Below are positions 25,614 to 34,327 of a stretch of 64,000 bases of DNA, in pieces. The notes under the pieces are model-generated. The model was not told the origin of the DNA. It did not search any database and saw nothing but the letters and a program-made list of their open reading frames with translations. The DNA comes from Levilactobacillus brevis (GTDB lineage: Bacteria > Bacillota > Bacilli > Lactobacillales > Lactobacillaceae), in the NCBI GenBank assembly GCA_003666485.1, contig CP032931.1, positions 372,001 to 436,000 of the forward strand, given 5' to 3'. The first letter of the stretch is position 1. Every line of letters begins with the position of its first letter. Both the position numbers and the translations under genes were made by a program.

Positions 25614-26438
25614 TTAGTCGGCCCGCTGGCTTAATCGCCGGTAATAGTCGATGGAATCCGGGGGAAAATGTAGCGCCGAAATCACTTCACGGTCGGTTTT
25701 CTGCGGGTGGCGCCGGAGATAGTTAACTAAGTAACCTTGGTAGAGGACGGTCGGGCTGAGGGCAAAGCCGACCAACGCCTCGTCCGGCTTCAAATACTTG
25801 TGCAGGCCGGGTAATGTCAAATGCGGATCCGCGGCGGCGCGTTGCTTCAAGAACCAATCGTCACACTGAAAACGCTGCTGGAGTGGTAAAACGAACTCGT
25901 GGAACTCACGCAAGAAGGTTTGCGCGCTGGCGGACCAAGCGGCGGTGGCGAGTTGGGCGGTCACGCCGGGCTTAAGGAAGCTCTGCACCGGATAGCCGTG
26001 CGCCACCAGCAACAGCGTTAGTCGCGTGTAAACGTGGAGACGCCGGTCGGCCAGTAAGTCGTCGAGATCATCGACCCAGCGGTAGTTCAGTGGTTGGGCG
26101 GCTTCCTTGGGCTTGCTTTTCAGGTCCAGCGTCGGGAGATAGGGCGTCCAGTTGTGAGAGAACAGAAATTTAAAGTAGACGTTCAAGTGCGACAGGACCT
26201 TGTTGTAGGTCTGATTTTGAATTTGCCGGGCGTCGACCAACATCGCCAGATACTGCTCAACGTCTTGCGTTTGTAGCTGGTTGACCCGGTGTTCGCGCTG
26301 GTAGGTCGGATTGAAATTCTCTAAGTATTGGAAGAAGTCCTTCAACGTCGCCGTATACTCATCGCGGGTGGCGTCGGCCATGGACCGCTCGGCCAACTGC
26401 CGGTTGAAGGCGTCTTGATACGGATAAACTTGGGTCAT
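25614..26438 (-). CDS. Tyrosine-recombinase-like protein lacking the active-site residues
   Basis: A 274-residue protein. The first 110 residues look like the SAM-like core-binding domain of phage-type integrases (EYTATLKDFFQYLENFNP, then VLSHLNVYFKFLFSH). The C-terminal half has the helical outline of a catalytic domain, but where the first catalytic Arg is expected (ARLTGLRISE-type) it reads TRLTLLLVAHGYPVQSFL, and I find no clear HxxR; the end DSIDYYRRLSQR may mimic the Tyr box. It is probably not a recombinase but a derived DNA-binding or structural protein. No attachment site or phage genes are nearby. Confidence 0.7.
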   Translation of the reverse strand: MTQVYPYQDAFNRQLAERSMADATRDEYTATLKDFFQYLENFNPTYQREHRVNQLQTQDVEQYLAMLVDARQIQNQTYNKVLSHLNVYFKFLFSHNWTPYLPTLDLKSKPKEAAQPLNYRWVDDLDDLLADRRLHVYTRLTLLLVAHGYPVQSFLKPGVTAQLATAAWSASAQTFLREFHEFVLPLQQRFQCDDWFLKQRAAADPHLTLPGLHKYLKPDEALVGFALSPTVLYQGYLVNYLRRHPQKTDREVISALHFPPDSIDYYRRLSQRAD

Positions 26439-26795
26439 GGCCCTCCCTCACTTTCTAGAAATTACTTTAACCACAGTATAGCACGAACTGGTCGCTTGAT
26501 TGCCGCCTACCGTTCGCTAAATATGGGCCGTGACGCTGTGGGTGAGCAACACAAAAACGAGCCTGGATGAGATTTCCAGACCCGCTTGATTTTAAAACTG
26601 AGAATGACTTAAACTATTTGTCGCGTTTTCTTGGACGAAAACCGTTCCGGTGGAAACTTAGGGCCAGACAAAATTGCTGGCTAAAGCAACAGTTGATGGT
26701 GCCGAAAGATATATCACGACAAGGATAATGTATATCTACCAGGCCCTTACACGCTACAAGTTGCCAAGGACAAGTGGCATGAGGCAATCACAAAA
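26439..26795. other. Gap with an F1 fragment, a possible minus-strand terminator and a decayed coding remnant
   Basis: 26502-26545 is the right-hand third of an inverted F1 (CCGCCTACCGTTCGCTAAATATGGG, then CTGTGGG). On the minus strand TCTGGA..TCCAGG flanked by AGCGGG/CTCGTT with TTTTT (26552-26592) could end the SnoaL-like gene's message. At 26703-26792 a stop-free stretch reads YHDKDNVYLPGPYTLQVAKD on the plus strand, without a start or ribosome site, so it may be a relic. Confidence 0.45.
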
Positions 26796-27125
26796 TTAGT
26801 CGGGCAAAATTTGCACACTTTGAAGCTGGTCTTTCACGACAACCATTTTGAACGGACTGGTACCATTGAAGCCATTGCCAGTAACGGCGAGATTAACGGT
26901 CCAGCTATCGTCATCATTTTGTGTGAAGTCAACGAGTTCAAAGTGAGCTTGTTTACCAATATTGTCGGTTTGATTCCATTTGCCGATACCAATGGGTCCG
27001 TGATATTCGGTTCCCCAATCATTGAGGATGGCATCAGCGGTAAAGAGCTGAACGAAGCCAGTTGAGTCGGCATTATTAGTTGTGTTAATAAAGCTAGTGA
27101 TTGCTGCTGGTAGTTTGTGATCCAT
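26796..27125 (-). CDS. SnoaL-like / NTF2-fold protein
   Basis: A 109-residue small cytoplasmic protein. The pattern FINTTNNADSTGFVQLFTADAILNDWGTEYHG, then IGKWNQ, FELVDFTQNDDDSWTVNLAVTGNG and PFKMVVVKDQLQSVQI is the alpha+beta-barrel sequence plan of nuclear transport factor 2/SnoaL proteins, where an early Asp/Trp/Tyr set lines the pocket. ATG 27125 is used because AGGAGGTCACCTT lies just before it. Such proteins are isomerases, hydrolases or binding partners; the role here is unknown. Confidence 0.82.
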   Translation of the reverse strand: MDHKLPAAITSFINTTNNADSTGFVQLFTADAILNDWGTEYHGPIGIGKWNQTDNIGKQAHFELVDFTQNDDDSWTVNLAVTGNGFNGTSPFKMVVVKDQLQSVQILPD

Positions 27126-27300
27126 AAGGTGACCTCCTGAAGTCATTTTTTGGTTGAACTTAGCTAACCACTAGTCGTTATGACTGTCAATTAATATGTC
27201 TGACGTTACTTAAAATATTGGCCTATGCCTATTTTGTGCCAGGCACACTGAATTTAAACCACAGGTGGCAAATCGATTGATTACCAGGGACTTTTCTCAT

Positions 27301-27323
27301 GTGGCGTACGGCAGGCGGCCAGT
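27301..27323 (+). repeat. F1 right-end fragment
   Basis: GTGGCGTACGGCAGGCGGCCAG matches the last 20 bp of F1 with two changes; no left end is present in the preceding 200 bp. Confidence 0.5.
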
Positions 27324-27353
27324 GTCCACAAAATTGCTGACAGAGACAACTGG

Positions 27354-28391
27354 TTAATCTACCACAGTTTCAGCCGCTTGAACTTTCTCGCGTAACTGGG
27401 CCTTTTGAGCTTCTGGAATAAACGCGCCGTCAATGGCATTCAGTGTCAGCTTCTTCAGCAGTGACCAGTCTAAGCCGAATTGGTCGTGCATCTTCATGAT
27501 TTCGCTGGTCAGCGTCACGTCGGATACGGTGCGGTCATCAGTGTTCAAAGTGACCTTCAAGCCGGCGCTCAAGAACTCAGCCAGCGGGAAGTTGGCGTAA
27601 CCGTCAACGGCCTTGGTCTGAACGTTGCTGGTCGGGCACATTTCAATCGTGGCGCCAGCGCGTTTCGCTTGGGCGATGGTCGCCGGAAAGCCGCTCATGT
27701 GGACGCCGTGGCCGATGCGTTTGGCGCCTAGGGTCAAGGAAACGGCCACGTTGTCGACGGGACCTGCTTCACCAGCGTGGAGGGTAAATGGCAAACCGGT
27801 CGCTAAGCCAGCTTTGACTGCGGGGGCCAGGTCGATGGCCGGGTGGTTGTACTCGTCGCCAGCAAAGTCGAGGCCGACAACGCCTTGGTCAGCGAATTCG
27901 GCCGCCGTTTGAAAGACGTCGATGCATTCGTCTAGTGGCTGGTCCCGCATAGCGCAGACGATGGCGTTGACGGGAATGCCAAATTCCTTGGTTCCGGCGT
28001 GCAGGCCGTCCAGTAAGGCGGCAATGACTTCCTTGACTGACAGGCCCTTGGCCGTGGAGATTTGGGGTGCAAACCGGGCCTCGAGATAGATCAGACCATC
28101 TTTGGCGGCGGTGGCGACCATGTCGTGGCCGGCGATGCGCAGCTGTTCGGGGGTCTGCATCAGGTCAGTGACGACTTGAAACCGCTTGAGGTATTGGATC
28201 AAACTATCCGTTTCCAGCGGTGCACTGGTTAGGTTATGTAAATCATCGTCGCTAGCTGGCAGTGACGCCCCCGTGACGGCCGCCATTTGCCGCAGGGCAG
28301 TCAGGGACAGCGAGCCATCCAGGTGACAGTGCAATTCGACCTTGGGGTATTGTTGGACATTTTCTTTGGTAAAAGGTTTAACGTGGGACAT
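27354..28391 (-). CDS. add: Adenosine deaminase
   Basis: A 345-residue TIM-barrel purine salvage enzyme that converts adenosine to inosine. Zinc and catalytic motifs: ELHCHLDGSLS (HxH, about residue 20), FTLHAGEAGP (His and Glu), GHGVHMSG (catalytic His), LNTDDRTVS (Asp pair). The start is ATG 28391, 9 nt after GGAGG; a GTG one codon earlier is also possible. It stands alone between F1 debris and a long spacer. Together with cytidine deaminase at 37.5 kb and the island at 50-55 kb it gives this window a notable set of nucleoside-use genes. Confidence 0.95.
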   Translation of the reverse strand: MSHVKPFTKENVQQYPKVELHCHLDGSLSLTALRQMAAVTGASLPASDDDLHNLTSAPLETDSLIQYLKRFQVVTDLMQTPEQLRIAGHDMVATAAKDGLIYLEARFAPQISTAKGLSVKEVIAALLDGLHAGTKEFGIPVNAIVCAMRDQPLDECIDVFQTAAEFADQGVVGLDFAGDEYNHPAIDLAPAVKAGLATGLPFTLHAGEAGPVDNVAVSLTLGAKRIGHGVHMSGFPATIAQAKRAGATIEMCPTSNVQTKAVDGYANFPLAEFLSAGLKVTLNTDDRTVSDVTLTSEIMKMHDQFGLDWSLLKKLTLNAIDGAFIPEAQKAQLREKVQAAETVVD

Positions 28392-28394
28392 CAC

Positions 28395-29054
28395 AGAACT
28401 CCTCCTTCAATGATTAGCTTCTTCTTAGTATACCATGTAAGCGCTTAATTCTCAGTGAAAATTTTCATGCCAACTCTGGCGTTGCGGACAAAATCCAACT
28501 GGGTTCGCTGCTCAGCCTGGCTACTCGCCAACAAAACACCCGTTGGCCCACTCGCGTTTGGTCGGTCAGCTTACTAAGCCGGCGGAAGTTGGGCGGCACC
28601 AGCAAAATAAAGTTGGCCGATGAACTGAAGCACCAAGCCACCATTTATGGCCCCCGTCGAACAATTAAGGGGTGATATTTCGTGGTAATCGTGCTAATAT
28701 GTAGGCTTACTGGCACTAAGGCCTTCTCCGGGTTGCCCTTTTTAGTGGTTGGCGGGGGTGCTGGATACATCGGAGAAAAGATGACAAAGATGTCAAATTT
28801 TACATTTTGTGAAATTCGCTTAAAATCATTGTTTCAATCGCGCAAACATTATATGATAAGTTTAATTAAAGTGAGGGATTCCTTGGTAGTTCTGGTCTGG
28901 ACCGCCGTCATAAATTGACGGTTCACAAGTAAATTACCGCTTCACATATCAACAGTCTGGACAATTAGAGCAACTTAATCACTCGGCGTACCACCATTTG
29001 GGGGAGTATGACCAGTTTGACAGTTACTGGTTTTTAAGAGAAGGAGCAATGAAC
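28395..29054. other. 660-bp spacer with no recognised gene
   Basis: The region from 28450 to 28680 is GC-rich and stop-free over short runs in more than one frame but has no start with a ribosome site. From 28780 it becomes AT-rich and would contain the promoter of the acyltransferase gene. A possible leader hairpin CCAGTTTGACAGTTACTGG lies at about 29008-29026. I see no member of the F1 or F2 families here. Confidence 0.4.
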
Positions 29055-30998
29055 ATGGATCAATCTTACACGCGGGTCTCGCGAGAGTTTATTCGCGCCC
29101 AGCGCGCGGGCAAACGGCGATACATAACCGGATTCGATGGAATTCGGACCTTAGCCGTTTTGGGGGTCATTATTTACCATCTGGCGCCTTCGACGTTACA
29201 AGGGGGCTATCTCGGGGTGCCGATTTTCTTCGTGGTCTCGGGGTACTTGATTACCTACCTGCTGATTCAAGAGTGGGACACCACCCATAGCATCAACATT
29301 TTGGGCTTTTATGGTCGCCGATTAAAGCGGCTGTATCCGGCGCTAGTCACGATGTTGCTGGGGACCACAGCCTATATCACGCTGTTTCAGCGCAACCTGT
29401 TGGCCAATATTCGGGGCACCGTCTTGACCAACATGATCTACGGCTACAACTGGTTTGAAATCAAACACGGTCAGTCATACTTTGACCGCTTCAGTGGCGA
29501 GTCGCCCTTTACCCACCTCTGGTCGCTGTCAATTGAAGGGCAGTTCTACCTGGTCTGGCCATTCGTCGTCTTGGCCTTACTACTGTTCTTGCGGAAACGG
29601 GCGCGGGCGGCGGCCATTCTGTTAGGCATTGCCATCTTCTCGGCAATCCTGATGGCCATTTTGTACGACCCCGCCAACACGAACCGGGTCTACTATGGGA
29701 CTGATACACGGATGTTTGCGATTCTGATGGGCACGGCGATGGCCTTTCTGTGGCCGGCGCATAAGCTCAACGCAAACGTGACCCCGGCGCATCGTCTGAT
29801 TCTGGACGTTGCCGGGGGCCTGTCGCTCCTGATTCTGATTTACATGTTCTTTACCATGAACGGCCAGGCGACGAGCACCTATCGCGGTGGGATGTTCTGG
29901 TTCACGGTATTTTCCGGCATCTTAGTCGGGACCGTGGCCCATCCTGGCAGCGACCTGAACCGCGTGCTCAGTAATCGCGTTTTCAGTTATGTCGGGCAAC
30001 GTAGCTACGGCATTTACCTGTACCAATTTCCTGTGATGATCTTCTATGAATCACGCATCAACATTGGCAATCACCCGCTGTTTCACTCGCTGGTGGAGGT
30101 GGCCTTGATCATGTTGGTCACCGAGATCAGTTACCGCTGGATCGAAAATCCGATGCGGCATTACCATTACGGTCAGCTGACCAACGACGTGCGGACCTAC
30201 CTGCAACAGCCGGGGGCCCACCGTTTGGCCAACAGCCTGGGGGTCGTGGCAGCCTTGTTGTTCGGGTTGACGGCAGTCGGCTTTGTTCAACAACCCGCAG
30301 CGGCCAAACCCACTGCACTGCAGCAAACGATTACGGCGCGGCAGGCAGCGGCGAAGAAGAAAAACGAAGCGGCGGCCAAGAAGCAAAAGGCCTTGGCTAA
30401 GCAGGCGTCTAAGATCAAGCACGACAAGGCAGTGGCCTTTTCGAAGATGTCCGCGGCTAACCAAAAGACCGCTAAGTATTACTTCTTAACGGCCGATGAG
30501 CTGTTGACCAGCCAGCAAACACCACTGACGGCGGTCGGTGATTCCGTCTTGCTCGATGACTCGGGTGACCTGCAGAAGGTCTTCCCGGGCGCCATCGTTG
30601 ACGGAGCGGTCGGTCGGCAAGCCGATGCGGTCCCAGGTATCTTGAACAGTCTGAGCCAACGCGGCCAACTGGCCAAGAACGTCTTGGTCAATATCGGGAC
30701 TAACGGCTACGTGACGCCGGATCAGGCGGACCAAATCGTTCATGCCATCGGTCCGGATCACCAGATCTTTTGGGTCACGGCTCACGTGCCAACGCGCGAA
30801 TGGCAAAATTCCGTCAATAATCGGATTGCCAAGACCGCAGACCAGTACAAGAACGTTCACGTGATCGACTGGTACACCAAGGCCAAGAACCATACTAGTT
30901 GGTTCGTCAGCGACCACGTGCATCCGAACGACCACGGGAACCGGTACTACACATCACTGATTGCCAAGACGATTTTCAAGGTTAATCAGAAGAAGTAG
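29055..30998 (+). CDS. oatA: Peptidoglycan O-acetyltransferase, OatA type
   Basis: A 647-residue two-part envelope enzyme. The N-terminal half is an acyltransferase-3 domain with about ten membrane helices, beginning FDGIRTLAVLGVIIYHL, with LGVPIFFVVSGYLITYLL and the RRLKRLYPAL motif. A basic, Ala/Lys-rich linker (residues about 425-470) leads to an external SGNH domain: GDSV near 495 (Ser), VNIGTNG, and DHVHPND near 619-622 (Asp, His). It acetylates wall muramic acid, giving lysozyme resistance. ATG 29055 is preferred to the ATG at 29049, which is too close to AAGGAG. A terminator follows at 31072. Confidence 0.92.
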   Translation: MDQSYTRVSREFIRAQRAGKRRYITGFDGIRTLAVLGVIIYHLAPSTLQGGYLGVPIFFVVSGYLITYLLIQEWDTTHSINILGFYGRRLKRLYPALVTMLLGTTAYITLFQRNLLANIRGTVLTNMIYGYNWFEIKHGQSYFDRFSGESPFTHLWSLSIEGQFYLVWPFVVLALLLFLRKRARAAAILLGIAIFSAILMAILYDPANTNRVYYGTDTRMFAILMGTAMAFLWPAHKLNANVTPAHRLILDVAGGLSLLILIYMFFTMNGQATSTYRGGMFWFTVFSGILVGTVAHPGSDLNRVLSNRVFSYVGQRSYGIYLYQFPVMIFYESRINIGNHPLFHSLVEVALIMLVTEISYRWIENPMRHYHYGQLTNDVRTYLQQPGAHRLANSLGVVAALLFGLTAVGFVQQPAAAKPTALQQTITARQAAAKKKNEAAAKKQKALAKQASKIKHDKAVAFSKMSAANQKTAKYYFLTADELLTSQQTPLTAVGDSVLLDDSGDLQKVFPGAIVDGAVGRQADAVPGILNSLSQRGQLAKNVLVNIGTNGYVTPDQADQIVHAIGPDHQIFWVTAHVPTREWQNSVNNRIAKTADQYKNVHVIDWYTKAKNHTSWFVSDHVHPNDHGNRYYTSLIAKTIFKVNQKK

Positions 30999-31071
30999 GT
31001 TGCCCATGCGGTGCCGTGGCGGCGAATCAAGCTAGTAAAATTGAAAAATATAGTGGCTGACAGATGTCAGC

Positions 31072-31107
31072 GAAGGGGTCCGGGACAAATGTCTCAGGCC
31101 CTTTGTT
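31072..31107 (+). terminator. Terminator of oatA
   Basis: AAGGGGTCCGGGACA and TGTCTCAGGCCCTT form the stem, followed by TGTTTG. It lies about 75 bp after the stop codon. Confidence 0.8.
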
Positions 31108-31146
31108 TGTGCCTCCGAATATCTGGTGTTGAAACCTGCGACAAAA

Positions 31147-31231
31147 GGCAGCTGGTTCCGCTTAAAACTGATAACCAAACAATCCAAACCCAGGATTATT
31201 CGGTTATCAGCCTTAATGCTCGCCAGCTGAC
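31147..31231. repeat. Nested palindrome, three stacked helices
   Basis: CAGCTGG (31149-31155) pairs with CCAGCTG (31223-31229), CTGATAACC (31168-31176) with GGTTATCAG (31202-31210), and AATCC with GGATT at the tip. The helices are separated by short unpaired segments. It is not F1 or F2, and no second copy was seen in the window. Confidence 0.6.
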
Positions 31232-31527
31232 CGCCTGTTGTCCCACTCTCTTTTTTAGGTCGGTGGGCTTACTTTGGGTTTCAAAATGAGACGTCTAATT
31301 GGGGACCGTGAATCGCCCAAAACACTGACATATCGGGCACAGTCGGCATGTTGGTTGTCCATCTATTTTGCCCGTTAACGTTAGTTGGTTTAATTTACAA
31401 CTGGGGGTCGATTTTCGCGGCTTTTACGTTGTTTGAGGAGATTATTTCGGCCCGGCCCAGCGTGAGCGTGCTATGATACACGGTGAATTCAGAAATGGAT
31501 TCATTTAATAACACAGGGGGAATCGGT

Positions 31528-32259
31528 ATGATGAAAAAATTAGCAATGATTGCGGCAGCTGCGGCCATGGTATTACCTTTAGGTTTAGGGGCAATTGCAC
31601 CAGAAAAAGCGGAAACAACGGCATTTGCGGCTACTAAAGTGGCAGCTAAGAAGACGACACTGACCTTGCTCAGCAGTCAAAGTCTCAAGAAGACGGCCTA
31701 TCACGTGAAGAGTGGTAAGCCAGTTCTGTATAGTGCAGCCTTTGCGGCAGACAGAGCGAAGGTCACGTTGGCTAAGAAGGGGACGTTAGCCACTGGCAAG
31801 ACTTACTACGCCACGAAGAAAATCGTTGTCAAAACCAAGGCAACGAAGCGGGCTGCTGCCAAGAAGGTGGCGTACGCTTACATCAAGAGTACCAATGGTA
31901 AGGTCAAAGGCTGGGTGGCTTGCAGCAAGTTAGTTGCAGGTAAGGCAACCGTCACAGCAAAGGCCGCTGACAAGATCGCCAGCAAGACCTACACGTTGGT
32001 CAGTGCCAAGGCAATCAAGAAGGCTGCTTACCACTTTAAGGGAACTCAACCGGCTGTCTTTACCGGCAAATTTGCCGCAGACCGGGCCAAGGTCACGTTG
32101 ACCAAGAAGGGGCTCTTACCAGAAAGCAAGACCTATACGGCAACGAAGAAAATGACCATTAAGAAGAATAAGAAGAACGTGAAATACCTCTACATCAGCA
32201 AGCAAGGCTGGGTTAAGGCGTCAACCTTAACTGCTGGCAAGTTTATGGCGGCTGATTAG
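31528..32259 (+). CDS. Secreted lysine-rich surface protein with two repeats (SLAP-like)
   Basis: A 243-residue exported protein. ATG 31528 (or the next codon, also ATG) follows AGGGGGAAT; the signal peptide is MMKKLAMIAAAAAMV to about TTAFAA. The mature part is two copies of an about 95-residue unit: each has a conserved FAADRAKVTL core, a K(K)GxL turn, KTYxATKK and a final aromatic strand with GWV. Lys content is very high, as in S-layer or wall-binding domains that hold anionic wall polymers. It has no LPxTG or WxL motif, so attachment is probably ionic. Function beyond surface binding is not visible. Confidence 0.8.
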   Translation: MMKKLAMIAAAAAMVLPLGLGAIAPEKAETTAFAATKVAAKKTTLTLLSSQSLKKTAYHVKSGKPVLYSAAFAADRAKVTLAKKGTLATGKTYYATKKIVVKTKATKRAAAKKVAYAYIKSTNGKVKGWVACSKLVAGKATVTAKAADKIASKTYTLVSAKAIKKAAYHFKGTQPAVFTGKFAADRAKVTLTKKGLLPESKTYTATKKMTIKKNKKNVKYLYISKQGWVKASTLTAGKFMAAD

Positions 32260-32679
32260 CGTTCGGTAATGGTATGTGAGACAACGGTGGCTAGCTGATC
32301 ACCCTTCGTCCCACGTTTCGGCGATTTAAGATTGAGATACAAGAGTCTGGGGCGTTTTGCCCTGGGCTTTTTCTTTTGAACTGAGTTTTGGGAAAATGAC
32401 CCAACCGACAGATACTGTCTTATCCCCGGTATAACAGTATTTGTAAGACGAATTTCGTGTAGTGACTGTCCCAGTATGCTATCCTAAGAAGCATCGAGTT
32501 GACGACCCAATTCAGGTCAAGATGATGCAATACGATCTGTTGCAATAGCTGTCAGATTGCGACTGTCGGGTGCAACGTTGCTAAAAGTAGGAATCAACGC
32601 CCACAATACGTAGAGATTATGCTATGATAATATTGTTTCAGTTCGAAATTATTTAGGATGGAAAAATGGAAGAGGGAAA
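32260..32679. other. Spacer with terminator and a segment shared with the oleate hydratase upstream region
   Basis: Besides the terminator at 32343 it contains, at about 32455-32565, a stretch similar to 34328-34485: CGTGTAGT, then TATGCTATCCTAA, GAC-ACCCAATT, GCAATACGATCTGTTGCAAT and GTCAGATT occur in both in the same order. TGCAA..TTGCA in it can form a small hairpin. AT-rich sequence with TATGATAATAT (32623-32633) is a likely -10 region for the zinc-ribbon gene. Confidence 0.5.
32343..32373 (+). terminator. Terminator of the repeat surface protein
   Basis: AGTCTGGGGC and GCCCTGGGCT pair (with G-T pairs) around GTTTT, followed by TTTTC. Confidence 0.7.
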
Positions 32680-33591
32680 ATGATGAAAAATGCAAATTTT
32701 TGTCCACACTGCGGGGCTAAATTAGCAGCGGGGATCAAGTTTTGCCCCAAGTGTGGTTACCAATTAACGGACGAATCGGCGAACCAAGATAACCCGGTGC
32801 AAGCGCCGACTGACGCGGACAAAACCACGCAATCAGCACAACCAACGGGGAGCATGGCCAGCAACGGCGGCTTTTCAGAACGGTTAGACGCGATGGTCAA
32901 CTGGGTGGCAAATAACTGGGTAACTGCAATTATTATCGTTGCCGTACTGTTGCTCTTTACGCTGGTGACACGGGCAATGTTTTATAATATTTGGTTAGGC
33001 GTCATTGCCTTAATTGCGGTTTTAGCTTGGCTATACAGCATAGCTTGGACGCATGGTAGTGGGGCGACCGGATTTGAACAAAAATTACGGCACACGGCTA
33101 AGCAGACGGCCAAGGCGGCTAACGACAAGGTAAGCTCACAACCGGCCAAGCAAGAAACGAAGGCAGCTACTGCTTCAAAGCCGTCCCCTCAGCCACAGAT
33201 GCAACAAGCAAGTACCAATACACAAGCTGCGGTGGCGGGTCAAGCGACTGCGCAACCAACTGCGGAACCAACTGTGGAACCAATTGCACAGCCAACCGCG
33301 CAACCAGCTGGTCAGAGTACGGGAAACACCGTTTATATTCAGCAGAGCCAGCAACAGAGCAATGGTCTGGGGACGGCCGGCTTTATCCTCGCTTTGATCT
33401 CACTGTTTACTTCCATTATTCCAATTGTGGATTGGGTGGTCTGGTTCTTAGGGGCCCTGTTCTCATTTATTGGGTTATTCCGCAAACCGCGGGGCTTAGC
33501 CATCGCCGGCTTTGTCATCTCGTTTATCGGCGTCATCATTATTTTGACCTTGGCTGCCACCATTGCGGGTATGCTGGGAATCATGATGTAA
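32680..33591 (+). CDS. Zinc-ribbon membrane protein, unknown role
   Basis: A 303-residue protein. An N-terminal zinc ribbon (FCPHCGAKL, then FCPKCGYQL) is followed by a disordered segment, two membrane helices (about residues 85-125), a long Ala/Gln/Pro/Thr-rich linker with imperfect AQPTAQPT repeats, and three C-terminal helices (LGTAGFILALISLF, VVWFLGALFSFIGLF, LAIAGFVISFIGVIIIL) of the DUF4190-like type. ATG 32680 follows AGAGGGA. Such zinc-ribbon plus helix proteins are common and mostly uncharacterised; some act in stress or secretion. Confidence 0.8.
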   Translation: MMKNANFCPHCGAKLAAGIKFCPKCGYQLTDESANQDNPVQAPTDADKTTQSAQPTGSMASNGGFSERLDAMVNWVANNWVTAIIIVAVLLLFTLVTRAMFYNIWLGVIALIAVLAWLYSIAWTHGSGATGFEQKLRHTAKQTAKAANDKVSSQPAKQETKAATASKPSPQPQMQQASTNTQAAVAGQATAQPTAEPTVEPIAQPTAQPAGQSTGNTVYIQQSQQQSNGLGTAGFILALISLFTSIIPIVDWVVWFLGALFSFIGLFRKPRGLAIAGFVISFIGVIIILTLAATIAGMLGIMM

Positions 33592-33617
33592 ATTTGATTG
33601 ATTGGTGTCATGCCAAT

Positions 33618-33660
33618 CAAAAAAGCTTGCGAAATCTATCGGGATTTCGCAAGCTTTTTA
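33618..33660 (+). terminator. Terminator of the zinc-ribbon protein gene
   Basis: AAAAAGCTTGCGAAATC pairs perfectly with GATTTCGCAAGCTTTTT; usable on both strands. Confidence 0.92.
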
Positions 33661-33769
33661 AGTTTCTTTTTCACCAGACTCTGGCGTAACGTAACTAAAG
33701 GTTGCGAGTGCAAAAACACCTGATATTACTCAGCTGACAAGGATTATGAATGTTAAATTAGTCCACACC

Positions 33770-33937
33770 GCCACCTGCGGCTGTCAGAGATTCCGGTAGC
33801 TATGGGGAACGCCGGTGGCCTAAGGAGCGGTCCGCCGACTCGGTTTGAAGCTTGACTAACACCGTCAATCTCCAAACACGTCCCACGCTGTAAGCTGAGG
33901 AAATGCGCTCAGCTAACACCGTTGTCACAGCAGCCTT
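33770..33937 (+). repeat. F2 intergenic repeat, copy D (diverged)
   Basis: CTGCGGCTGTCAGAGATTCCGGTAGCTATGGGGAA is the F2 left side; arms differ from copy A (TTGACTAACACCGTCAA and CAGCTGAGG-type sequences) but the order, the TTCC..GGGGAA arm and the GAGCGGTC / GTCCCACGC landmarks are conserved. The outer helix pairs GGCTGT with ACAGCAGCC. An F1 copy begins 100 bp later. Confidence 0.7.
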
Positions 33938-34038
33938 CATCTCTGACCTCCTCTGGTTACGTCGGTGATTAACCACAAGATTAGCAGAGAAATCGCTGAA
34001 ATGGCAATGTTTAGCCACATTAGTGGACAACCTGTCAC

Positions 34039-34218
34039 GTAGCCGTGAGTGAGCTAAATTTGGACTCAGCCGTGGGAGTTTGCAAGTGGTCTTCTTGGAA
34101 ACTGGCGTCTTCGAGACGTGGCTTTCGGCTCGAAGCGAGGTTGAAGACCGCACTTTGGCTTCGACCGGTCCTTCCCACAGCGTCACGGTCCAAATTTGGC
34201 GAACGGCAAGGCGGCCAG
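34039..34218 (+). repeat. F1 intergenic repeat, copy 5
   Basis: Closing helix CTAAATTTGGACT with GGTCCAAATTTGG. Arm 2 is TTCGAG..CTCGAA and arm 3 GGTTGAAG..CTTCGACC, both changed as pairs relative to copy 1. Arm 1 is the short type (GTTTGCAAG..CTTGGAAAC). It sits between the zinc-ribbon and oleate hydratase genes. Confidence 0.9.
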
Positions 34219-34327
34219 TACCGAACACATGACGTTCAAAGACTAATTTTGCCGTCACAAACTCAGATGTCATACTGAATCTGGCTACTGTCAAGCTGGT
34301 AACCTTTAGCTGGCGTAACCTAATTAC

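Larger units (their letters stand above)
30999..31527. other. Spacer between oatA and the repeat surface protein
   Basis: It holds the oatA terminator (31072-31107), a nested palindrome (31147-31231) and an AT-rich promoter region with GTGCTATGATAC near 31470 as a possible -10 for the surface protein. No coding sequence is convincing. Confidence 0.5.

Noticed and set aside
25614..26438. Integrase-like gene as the mobiliser of F1 and F2
   Set aside because: It lacks catalytic residues and no F1/F2 end lies next to it in a way that suggests an attachment site, so a link is unsupported.
26703..26795. Stop-free stretch reading YHDKDNVYLPGPYTLQVAKD
   Set aside because: It looks protein-like but has no start, no ribosome site and a shifted frame upstream. 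At most it is a decayed remnant.
28682..28918. 78-codon plus-strand frame upstream of oatA
   Set aside because: No ribosome site, mixed hydrophobic sequence without a family, and it spans the likely promoter region of oatA.
31483..31527. Upstream extension (MNSEMDSFNNTGGIG) of the repeat surface protein
   Set aside because: The strong AGGGGGAAT site and signal peptide place the start at 31528; the extension has no ribosome site and would bury the signal peptide.
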